Assembly (NCBI GenBank): GCA_947165405.1
Contig: CAMVAG010000108.1
Coordinates: forward strand, 1 to 7,493
From: an uncultured Selenomonadales bacterium
Lineage (GTDB): Bacteria > Bacillota > Negativicutes > Selenomonadales > Selenomonadaceae
Length of the DNA: 7,493 nt
Direction: 5' to 3'
The position numbers and the translations under genes were made by a program. How positions within the stretch are numbered: position 1 is the first letter of the stretch; each line of letters starts with the position of its first letter. Shown piece by piece: positions 1 through 5,311 of this stretch. The notes below the pieces were generated by a model. It saw only the letters and a list, made by a program, of their open reading frames with translations. It made no database searches and was not told the DNA's origin.

Positions 1-6
1 AATTTT

Positions 7-798
7 ATGAGTAAGATTTTAGTAATTACTTCGGGCAAAGGCGGCGTCGGCAAAACGACAACCACTGCCAATATCGGCGTCGGGCTTGCCATGCGCGGCA
101 ACAAAGTCGCGTTGATTGATACCGATACCGGCTTGCGCAATCTCGACCTTTTGCTCGGCTTGGAAAATCGCATTTTGTATGATTTGGTCGACGTGACAAG
201 CGGACGCGTTGCCTACAAAAAAGCTCTCGTTCGTCATAAGAAATACGAAAATCTTTATCTCTTGCCCACGTCTCAAGTCAAGGATAAGTCCGCCGTCAAT
301 CCTGAACAGCTCATCACTCTCTGCGACGAGATGAAAAAGGAATTCGACTTTATCATCATCGATTGTCCCGCCGGCATTGAACAGGGTTTCAAGACAGCGA
401 TAGCCGCCGCCGATACCGCAATCGTCGTGACCATGCCGGAAATTTCAGCGGTGCGCGACGCCGACAAAATTATCGGTGAGCTCGGTCGTGCCGATAAAGA
501 AAACGTCAAGCTTATCGTCAACAGAATCCGTCCGCAGATGGTTGAGAAAGGCGATATGCTCGACATGACCGATATCGACGAAATTTTATCGGTCGCGTGC
601 ATAGGACAGGTTCCCGACGATGAAAATGTTGTCGTTGCCACGAACAGAGGCGAGCCCGTTATCACAATGAACGGTTCGACGGCGGGGCAGGCTTACAAAA
701 ATATCGTCGCCCGTCTTTGCGGCGAGGACGTTCCTTTTCTCAAACCGCAAAAGGAAGGCTTCTTCGCCCGGTTGAAGAAACTTTTCGGCTTGCTGTAA
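7..798 (+). CDS. minD: Septum site-determining protein MinD (membrane ATPase)
   Basis: MinD is a ParA/Mrp-family ATPase. It binds the membrane as an ATP dimer, recruits the FtsZ inhibitor MinC and is displaced by MinE, so that the division septum is placed at mid-cell. Seen in the 263-residue protein: the deviant Walker A motif GKGGVGKT at residues 10-17, the switch region DTDTGLRNLD at 38-47, Walker B FIIID ending at D119, and a C-terminal amphipathic helix GFFARLKKLFGLL at 251-263 that matches the membrane-targeting sequence. Length is normal for the family. The ATG at 7 begins the conserved N-terminus, so the start looks right, but its ribosome binding site lies before the window. minE follows after 12 bases with its RBS overlapping the minD stop, which indicates one operon. 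minC, not visible, would be expected upstream. Identification is secure. Confidence 0.97.
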   Translation: MSKILVITSGKGGVGKTTTTANIGVGLAMRGNKVALIDTDTGLRNLDLLLGLENRILYDLVDVTSGRVAYKKALVRHKKYENLYLLPTSQVKDKSAVNPEQLITLCDEMKKEFDFIIIDCPAGIEQGFKTAIAAADTAIVVTMPEISAVRDADKIIGELGRADKENVKLIVNRIRPQMVEKGDMLDMTDIDEILSVACIGQVPDDENVVVATNRGEPVITMNGSTAGQAYKNIVARLCGEDVPFLKPQKEGFFARLKKLFGLL

Positions 799-810
799 GG
801 AGGGCTGTCC

Positions 811-1077
811 ATGCTTGACGTTTTAAAAAGGGTCTTCGGTATGTCCGAAAAAAAATCCGGGACGGTCGCCAAGGAACGCTTGCAAGTCGTTTTGATTCAC
901 GACCGCGCCAGCATTTCGCCCGAAATTATGGAAAAGATTAAGGAAGAAATTATCGGCGTCCTTTCCAAATACATGAACATAAACCGCGCCGATATGGAAA
1001 TTGCTTTGGAAAATGATTCCGATTCGGTTGCGCTCGTCGCCAACATCCCCGTGAACTCAATGCGTCATATACGCTGA
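811..1077 (+). CDS. minE: Cell division topological specificity factor MinE
   Basis: MinE stimulates the MinD ATPase and strips MinCD from the membrane near mid-cell, giving the Min system its positional specificity. The 88-residue protein has the family's size and order: a short amphipathic N-terminus (MLDVLKRVFG, residues 1-10), the MinD-contact segment AKERLQVVLIHDR at 20-32, then the C-terminal dimerisation and topological-specificity domain with conserved ISPEIMEKIKEEI and a SVALVANIPV strand. The start ATG is preceded by AAGGAGGG (797-804), which overlaps the minD TAA and gives close translational coupling. The stop at 1075-1077 is followed by a terminator, so minE ends the Min transcript. 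Direct adjacency to minD supports the call. Confidence 0.96.
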   Translation: MLDVLKRVFGMSEKKSGTVAKERLQVVLIHDRASISPEIMEKIKEEIIGVLSKYMNINRADMEIALENDSDSVALVANIPVNSMRHIR

Positions 1078-1088
1078 AAAATTTTTGG

Positions 1089-1117
1089 AGCGGTCAACTC
1101 GACCGCTATTTTTTTTC
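1089..1117 (+). terminator. Intrinsic terminator after minE
   Basis: A perfect 7-bp stem, AGCGGTC (1089-1095) with GACCGCT (1101-1107), closes a 5-base loop and is followed by A and eight T (1109-1116). This is a standard rho-independent terminator for the minD-minE transcript. The T-run abuts the -35 box of the next promoter. Confidence 0.88.
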
Positions 1118-1145
1118 TTGAAAGCGGCGGGATACGTGCTATAAT
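1118..1145 (+). promoter_or_regulatory. Sigma70/SigA-type promoter for the redox operon
   Basis: A TTGAAA -35 element (1118-1123) and a perfect TATAAT -10 element (1140-1145) are separated by 16 bp. Transcription would begin near 1152, about 50 bases before the YjiH-like start codon. The promoter lies directly after the minE terminator and no other clear promoter or terminator is seen until 5273. It is therefore the likely source of transcript for all six downstream plus-strand genes. It was found by eye from consensus match only. Confidence 0.72.
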
Positions 1146-1189
1146 AATCGGCGATTTTGTTTCGGGAGTTTCTCTCTAAAAATTTTGCG

Positions 1190-1195
1190 AAGGAG
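1190..1195 (+). promoter_or_regulatory. Ribosome binding site that fixes the YjiH-like start
   Basis: AAGGAG lies 6 bases before the ATG at 1202. The reading frame is open back to a TTG at 1157, but that TTG has no Shine-Dalgarno sequence and lies only about 5 bases after the predicted transcription start. The ATG at 1202 is therefore preferred. Confidence 0.8.
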
Positions 1196-1201
1196 ATTGA
1201 A

Positions 1202-2572
1202 ATGGAAAACAAACAACAAGGTTCACTGGCGGGCTTTTTGGTGCCGTCAATCGTCGGGATTATCCTCTTCATGATTCCCGTGCAATACGACGGGAGCTGG
1301 ACAATCGTCGTGAAAATTATCGCGGACATGATAAGCAATGCGATAGGCGACATGTTGCCGGGGCTGTGCCTGATTATCGTGACGGTTTCGGCTGTGCTGG
1401 GGATAATTTTTCTGGGCAAGCCGAATTTCATCGCGACTTATCCGATTGTTGCCAACACCTTTTCGACGACGGCAATTTGGGTCGTGATTAGAATCGTCGG
1501 CGCGATTTTTATTTGGCTGACGTATTTCGGCATCGACGCTGACAATCCCGACAGCATGATAGGTTTGATAACTTCAGGCGATAACGGCGGCTTCGTCCTC
1601 AATGATTTGTTGAGCGTCCTCGTCGTAATTTTTTTGCTTGCAGGTTTGCTCTTGCCTCTGCTCCTCGATTTCGGGCTGCTTGAATTTATCGGGGCAATGC
1701 TTACAAAAGTTATGCGCCCGCTGTTCACGATACCCGGTCGCGCTGCCGTCGACTGCATAACCTCTTGGATTGGCGACGGAACTTTGGGCGTCATGCTCAC
1801 CGCCAATCAATACGAGGGCGGCTACTACTCCAAACGCGAGGCGGCTATCATATCGACGACCTTCTCCGCCGTGTCGATAACTTTTTCTATCGTCGTCTTG
1901 GCTCAAGTCGACTTGATGGAATATTTCGGGCTGTACTATCTTTTAATCTGCGCGATTGGAATTGTCTGCGCGTTAATCTTGCCGAGAATCCCTCCGCTGT
2001 CTTTGAAGAAAGATGAGTATTTGGTTCCCGGCAAGGCAATGGGCGAATCGCTTCCCGAAGGCTACACGACCTCTTTCCAATACGGAATCGCTTTGGCTCG
2101 TGAGCGCGTCGCGGAACATCGCGGCTTTGAACAATTCATGGAAGGTGCTTTCAAAAACGCGGCGGGCATGTGGTTCGGCGTGTTGCCGGTCGTCATGTGC
2201 ATAGGAACTTTGGCTTTGGTCTTGGCGAATCACACGACGATTTTTGATACGCTCGGCTTGCCTTTCCTGCCGCTCTTGCAACTGCTCGACGTTCCTCAAG
2301 CCGAAGCGGTTTCCAAAACAATGATAGTCGGTTTCACGGATATGTTTACGCCGTCGGTTTTGGCGGCGGGCACAATCACCAGCCCGATGGCAAAATTTAT
2401 CGTGGCAGTCATTTCCGTCACGCAGCTGATTTATTTGTCGGAAGTCGGCGGATTGATTCTCGGCTCGAAAATTCCCGTCAACCTCCCCGAACTTTTTATC
2501 CTCTTCCTTGAACGCACAATCATCAGTTTGCTTATCGCGGCTCCCGTTGCGCATATGTTTTTCACTTCTTAA
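1202..2572 (+). CDS. YjiH-family membrane protein with nucleoside-recognition (Gate) domain
   Basis: This is a 456-residue integral membrane protein resembling the YjiH family, which carries a nucleoside recognition (Gate) domain. The family is thought to be transport-related, but its substrate is not established. Hydrophobic segments are visible at about residues 9-27, 50-72, 80-108, 135-160, 213-223, 231-251, 332-353, 394-425 and 437-453. The polar region 255-315 is probably a loop outside the bilayer. The Gate-like core (about 145-250) contains the conserved-looking stretch TSWIGDGTLGVMLTANQYEGGYYSKREAA at about 187-215. The start is set by AAGGAG at 1190-1195. The TAA stop is fused to the RBS of the thioredoxin reductase gene 12 bases downstream, so the two are co-transcribed and probably translationally coupled. 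A role in redox metabolism is suggested only by position. Family call is moderately firm; function is unknown. Confidence 0.75.
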   Translation: MENKQQGSLAGFLVPSIVGIILFMIPVQYDGSWTIVVKIIADMISNAIGDMLPGLCLIIVTVSAVLGIIFLGKPNFIATYPIVANTFSTTAIWVVIRIVGAIFIWLTYFGIDADNPDSMIGLITSGDNGGFVLNDLLSVLVVIFLLAGLLLPLLLDFGLLEFIGAMLTKVMRPLFTIPGRAAVDCITSWIGDGTLGVMLTANQYEGGYYSKREAAIISTTFSAVSITFSIVVLAQVDLMEYFGLYYLLICAIGIVCALILPRIPPLSLKKDEYLVPGKAMGESLPEGYTTSFQYGIALARERVAEHRGFEQFMEGAFKNAAGMWFGVLPVVMCIGTLALVLANHTTIFDTLGLPFLPLLQLLDVPQAEAVSKTMIVGFTDMFTPSVLAAGTITSPMAKFIVAVISVTQLIYLSEVGGLILGSKIPVNLPELFILFLERTIISLLIAAPVAHMFFTS

Positions 2573-2584
2573 GGAGGCAACTTT

Positions 2585-3529
2585 ATGAAAGAACGAATTC
2601 ACAAAGACGTTGTGATTATCGGCGCGGGCATGGCGGGCTTGACGGCGGCTCTTTATTGCGGGCGCATGAATCTCGACACTTTGGTTTTGGAAAACGGTTT
2701 AATCGGCGGGCAAATTGCAAACGCGACCGACATTGAAAATTATCCCGGCTTCGTCAGTGTTCGCGGCGGCGATTTGATTTCGACCATTCAAACTCAAGCG
2801 GAAAACTTCGGCGCGGTGATTGACGAGTTCGACGAGATTGAAAAAGTTTCGTTGAAGACTTCGCCGAAAATAATTGAGACGCAGGAAAGAATTTACGAGG
2901 CGGATGTCGTGATAATTGCAAGCGGCATGAATCGCAGGAAACTTCCCTTGCCCGAAGAGAAAAAATTTTCGGGGCGCGGCGTTCACTATTGCGAGCTGTG
3001 CGACGGTCACGCTTACGACGGAAAAATTATTGCGGTTGCCGGCGGCGGAAATGCGGCTGTCGACGCGGCGAACTTTTTAACCAAGTACGCGAAGAAACTT
3101 TATCTGATTCATCGTTCGGAACTTCGCGCAGATGATTTTTCGCAAAAGAGACTTCGCGCCAATGAAAAAGTTACAATCATGTTGCAGACGGATATAAAAG
3201 CTCTTCGCGGCGACAAACGCCTTGAGGAAGTTGAAGTCTTCGACAAAAAATCGGGCGAGACCAAAACCTTGTCAATCGACGGAATTTTTGTTAATATCGG
3301 CGTCGAACCGAACACGCAACTTTTTAAAGACGAGCTGACCTTGACGGCAAGCGGAAGAATTCCTGCGGGCGAAGATTGCAAAACGGAAATCGCGGGAGTA
3401 TTTGCGGCGGGCGACGTTCGCGAAAAAGAAATTCGGCAACTCACGACGGCAGCAGCAGACGGAACGACAGCGGCTCTGCTTGCCGAAAAATATCTTTCCA
3501 AACTCAAGGAGACGGATTTAAATGGTTAA
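2585..3529 (+). CDS. trxB: Thioredoxin reductase (FAD/NAD(P)H-dependent)
   Basis: This low-molecular-weight flavoprotein passes electrons from NAD(P)H through FAD and a redox-active disulfide to a thioredoxin or redoxin. In the 314-residue protein: FAD-binding GAGMAG at 13-18, the disulfide CELC (C136/C139) after GVHY, the nucleotide-binding GGGNAA at 153-158, and the C-terminal FAD motif GVFAAGDV at 281-288. Length is normal. The usual NADPH 2'-phosphate signature HRRDxxRA appears here as HRSELRA (176-182): the second Arg is Ser and the motif is one residue shorter, so coenzyme preference may be altered. RBS AAGGAGG (2571-2577) overlaps the upstream stop. The 3' end overlaps the first redoxin start by 8 bases, which makes that redoxin the natural substrate. 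No thioredoxin gene is present in the window. Confidence 0.92.
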   Translation: MKERIHKDVVIIGAGMAGLTAALYCGRMNLDTLVLENGLIGGQIANATDIENYPGFVSVRGGDLISTIQTQAENFGAVIDEFDEIEKVSLKTSPKIIETQERIYEADVVIIASGMNRRKLPLPEEKKFSGRGVHYCELCDGHAYDGKIIAVAGGGNAAVDAANFLTKYAKKLYLIHRSELRADDFSQKRLRANEKVTIMLQTDIKALRGDKRLEEVEVFDKKSGETKTLSIDGIFVNIGVEPNTQLFKDELTLTASGRIPAGEDCKTEIAGVFAAGDVREKEIRQLTTAAADGTTAALLAEKYLSKLKETDLNG

Positions 3530-3755
3530 AGTCTACACGATTCAAAGTTGTCCGTGGTGCGCTAAGGTGAAACGTTTCCTAAAATCCAAAGACGTTGAGT
3601 TTGAGGAACTCGACCTCGAAAAAGACCCCGCCGCCCGCGAGGCTTGCAAGAAAATGACGGGCATGGATTGGGCGGTGCCTGCCACGACGATTGACGGCGT
3701 GAATTACGTTTTGGATTACGACAAAGAGGCATTGGATAAATTGCTTTGCCTGTAA
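3522..3755 (+). CDS. Glutaredoxin-like redoxin 1 (CPWC)
   Basis: A small (77-residue) thioredoxin-fold disulfide oxidoreductase of the glutaredoxin/NrdH-like group. Active site CPWC is at residues 10-13, after the VKVYT strand, and the cis-proline loop AVP is at 51-53. The start overlaps the end of trxB by 8 bases, with AAGGAG at 3506-3511 inside trxB. It is probably reduced by that TrxB, by analogy with NrdH-type redoxins. It is a paralogue of the redoxin at 4460, with about 41 of 76 aligned residues identical by eye. It differs where that copy has YVVGFD: here the segment reads YVLDYD (62-67), so a glycine common in the family is Asp65. It also carries extra Cys42 and Cys76. Client proteins could be the downstream peroxidase, ribonucleotide reductase or others. 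Fold and motif are certain; the exact role is not. Confidence 0.88.
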   Translation: MVKVYTIQSCPWCAKVKRFLKSKDVEFEELDLEKDPAAREACKKMTGMDWAVPATTIDGVNYVLDYDKEALDKLLCL

Positions 3756-3767
3756 TGAGGGATTCTT

Positions 3768-4508
3768 ATGGTTGACGGTATGATTTATTTTCTGCTCAAC
3801 AAGATTAGCGGTAAAATGTACGTTGGGCAAACGACAAATCTCAGGAAAAGAATTAACGAGCATAAACGCGGCGACCAGTATGTCGACAGGGCTATTAAAA
3901 AATATGGTTGGAAAAGTTTTCGTTGCAGTGTCATCAAAACTTGCGCGTCGAAAGACGAAATGGACACGTGGGAAAAATTTTTCATAATCCTGCTTAACAC
4001 CAAGTCTCCTAATGGATACAATTTGACTGACGGCGGCGAAGGGATTGTCGGCTTGAAACGCACGCCCGAACATTGCTCAAAAATTTCTATTGCAAAAAAA
4101 GGCAAATTTTTTTCACCGGAACATTGCGCGAACATTTCATCGGGGAAAAAAGGAACAACGCTTTCATTCGAACATCGGGCAAAGATTGGAACGACTCTCA
4201 AAGGCATTCCAAAAACTTTTGAACATTGCGCACATATTTCATCGGGGAAACGTGCGAACAGTCCGTATAAAAATTTGACAACTGAAATTGATGCACATTA
4301 TTTATCTTATAAGCGTCTGGCAAAATTTCTTGGCTTATCGAGTCAAAATATTTCGCGCAAAATGCTCGGACAAAGAAATTTCACGGCGAAGGACAAAGCC
4401 AAGCTCACCGAGATTTTCAACAAACCGATAGAATATCTTATGTATAAGGAGGAAATTTTATGGTTAAAGTTTATTCTTTCGAGGGATGCCCTTGGTGCGA
4501 CAAGGTGA
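3768..4508 (+). CDS. GIY-YIG homing-type endonuclease with NUMOD3 repeats and HTH
   Basis: This looks like a free-standing homing endonuclease, a DNA-cutting selfish gene. Domains in the 246-residue protein are as follows. A GIY-YIG nuclease covers about 5-92: MIY at 5-7, YVG at 18-20, LRKR with R26, H32, the metal-binding Glu69 (WEKFF) and Asn85 (GYNLTDGGEG). Four NUMOD3-like DNA-binding repeats begin at E101, E118, E135 and E152, exactly 17 residues apart. A Cro/XRE-like helix-turn-helix lies at about 181-225 (RLAKFLGLSSQNISRKMLG). Residues from about 226 on are encoded by the leader and first codons of the next gene in another frame. The start ATG has a modest RBS (GAGGG, 3757-3761); Met5 (3780) is an alternative. 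Base composition is lower in GC than the neighbours: hand counts give 19/60 for 4081-4140 and 19/60 for 4261-4320, against 32/60 for 4501-4560. It interrupts a redox operon, which points to acquisition by transfer. All key catalytic residues are present, so it may be active. Confidence 0.88.
   Translation: MVDGMIYFLLNKISGKMYVGQTTNLRKRINEHKRGDQYVDRAIKKYGWKSFRCSVIKTCASKDEMDTWEKFFIILLNTKSPNGYNLTDGGEGIVGLKRTPEHCSKISIAKKGKFFSPEHCANISSGKKGTTLSFEHRAKIGTTLKGIPKTFEHCAHISSGKRANSPYKNLTTEIDAHYLSYKRLAKFLGLSSQNISRKMLGQRNFTAKDKAKLTEIFNKPIEYLMYKEEILWLKFILSRDALGATR
4068..4271 (+). repeat. Four 51-bp tandem units encoding NUMOD3-like motifs
   Basis: Units start at 4068, 4119, 4170 and 4221, each with GAACAT (Glu-His). 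Units 2 and 4 are closest: both have GAACATTGCGC and ATTTCATCGGGGAAA. Unit 3 is the most diverged. The period is exactly 17 codons with no indels. The repeats lie inside the endonuclease gene and encode variants of EHCxxISxxKKG, the pattern of the NUMOD3 DNA-binding motif found in GIY-YIG and HNH homing endonucleases. Confidence 0.85.
4445..4462 (+). promoter_or_regulatory. RBS leader of redoxin 2, a relic stop-plus-RBS junction
   Basis: TAAGGAGGAAATTTTATG sets the start of the second redoxin at 4460 and is identical over 18 bases to the grx2/gpx junction at 4691-4708. There, the leading TAA is the stop codon of the preceding gene. Here that TAA is out of frame with the endonuclease, which reads TAT AAG GAG through it. 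It therefore looks like the trace of an older upstream gene end. Confidence 0.7.
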
Positions 4509-4693
4509 AGCGTTTTCTTGATGCACGCGGCGTCGAATATGAAGTGCGCGACGTGGAAGAGAGCGAAGAGGCTGCCAAAGAGTGCTTGAAAATTTCGGGC
4601 GACTTGGCTGTTCCGGTTACGACGATTGACGGCGTGAATTACGTTGTCGGCTTCGACAAGCGCAAGATTGAAGAGTTGCTTGCGACGGCTTAA
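4460..4693 (+). CDS. Glutaredoxin-like redoxin 2 (CPWC)
   Basis: The second 77-residue redoxin has CPWC at residues 10-13, the cis-Pro loop AVP at 50-52 and the family-typical YVVGFD segment at 61-66. It is expected to shuttle electrons between the thioredoxin reductase and disulfide-containing clients; the adjacent peroxidase is the obvious candidate. Its first 49 bases overlap the 3' end of the endonuclease gene in a different frame. It shares an exact 27-base block with redoxin 1 (4619-4645 against 3684-3710) and the first 11 bases of both genes are identical. It keeps the more canonical C-terminal glycine, so it may be the copy with the ancestral function. Its TAA is fused to the RBS of the peroxidase gene, giving tight coupling. 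GC content returns to the host level. Confidence 0.88.
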   Translation: MVKVYSFEGCPWCDKVKRFLDARGVEYEVRDVEESEEAAKECLKISGDLAVPVTTIDGVNYVVGFDKRKIEELLATA

Positions 4694-4705
4694 GGAGGAA
4701 ATTTT

Positions 4706-5251
4706 ATGAGCGTTTACGACTTCACGGCGAAAACCAAACGCGGCGAAGAAAAATCTTTGGCGGATTACAAAGGCAAGGTGCTTTTAATCGTCAACACCGC
4801 CAGCAAATGCGGCTTCACCCCTCAATTCGAGGAGCTTCAAAAACTTTACGACGCTTACAAGGATAAAGGCTTTGAGATTCTCGGCTTCCCCTGCAATCAA
4901 TTCGCGGGACAAGAGCCCGGCACCAACGACGAAGTTCAAAGTTTTTGCAAGGTCAATTACGGCGTGACGTTCACGATTTTTGCAAAGGGCGACGTTCGCG
5001 GCGAAACTGCTCAACCGCTTTTCAAATACCTCACCGCGCAGAAAAAGTTTGAAGGCTTCGACATGAATCATCCCATCGGTCAAAAACTTCTTGAGGCGTT
5101 GCAACAGAATTTTCCCGAATACCTCGAAGGCGACGGCATCAAGTGGAACTTCACGAAATTTTTAATCGGGCGCGACGGCGAAGTTGTTGCCCGCTTCGAA
5201 CCGACGACGACACCCGCTTCAATCGCCAAAGACATTGAGGCTCTGCTCTGA
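4706..5251 (+). CDS. Glutathione peroxidase-family thiol peroxidase (Cys-GPx)
   Basis: It reduces hydrogen peroxide and organic hydroperoxides. The 181-residue protein has the GPx tetrad: peroxidatic Cys35 (NTASKCGFTPQ), Gln69 (FAGQEPG), Trp147 and Asn148 (IKWNFTKF). Cysteine rather than selenocysteine is used. A second cysteine, Cys81 in SFCKVNYGVTF, is placed like the resolving Cys82 of yeast Gpx3. Enzymes of this kind are usually reduced by thioredoxin-type proteins rather than by glutathione. Residues about 119-143 form an insertion relative to the short yeast form. RBS AAGGAGG (4692-4698) overlaps the redoxin 2 stop. Its place after TrxB and two redoxins supports a dedicated peroxide-reducing relay. 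It is the last gene of the unit and is followed by a strong hairpin. Family identity is secure; the electron donor is inferred. Confidence 0.93.
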   Translation: MSVYDFTAKTKRGEEKSLADYKGKVLLIVNTASKCGFTPQFEELQKLYDAYKDKGFEILGFPCNQFAGQEPGTNDEVQSFCKVNYGVTFTIFAKGDVRGETAQPLFKYLTAQKKFEGFDMNHPIGQKLLEALQQNFPEYLEGDGIKWNFTKFLIGRDGEVVARFEPTTTPASIAKDIEALL

Positions 5252-5263
5252 AAAATTTTTCGC

Positions 5264-5311
5264 AAAAAAAAAAACCGAGAGGTCACGAAGACTTCTCGGT
5301 TAAATTTTTTT
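5264..5311. terminator. Bidirectional terminator between convergent operons
   Basis: A 12-bp stem with one G-U pair (5273-5284 with 5290-5301) closes an ACGAA loop. It is flanked by eleven A on the left (5264-5274) and a 7-base T-run on the right (5305-5311), so it can end transcription from both directions: the peroxidase operon on the plus strand and the ubiX operon on the minus strand. On the minus side it adjoins the ubiX stop codon (5310-5312). Confidence 0.9.

Noticed and set aside
1157..1201. Upstream TTG start for the YjiH-like protein
   Set aside because: No Shine-Dalgarno sequence precedes it and it lies almost at the predicted transcription start, whereas the ATG at 1202 has AAGGAG at proper spacing.
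1973..2602. Long open frame (209 codons) on the minus strand inside the YjiH-like gene
   Set aside because: The product is rich in Arg, Gln, Asp and His with no recognisable motif, and it lies antisense to a well-supported membrane protein; it is a by-product of the coding strand's composition.
4068..4271. Possible CRISPR array (regular 51-bp repeats)
   Set aside because: The repeats are contiguous, diverged and in frame, with a 17-codon period that encodes a known DNA-binding motif; there are no unique spacers.
4445..4708. 18-base direct repeat (4445-4462 and 4691-4708) as an attachment site or transposon end
   Set aside because: Both copies are RBS-plus-start junctions directly before genes, so function explains the identity; the segment between them is just redoxin 2.
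4706..5251. Selenocysteine form of glutathione peroxidase
   Set aside because: The catalytic position is a TGC cysteine codon (Cys35) and there is no in-frame TGA before the end of the gene.
1075..5260. Shared TGAAAAATTTTT after the minE stop (1075-1086) and the gpx stop (5249-5260) as a regulatory signal
   Set aside because: A short AT palindrome next to a stop codon in DNA with many A/T runs can easily recur by chance; only two copies are seen at stop codons.
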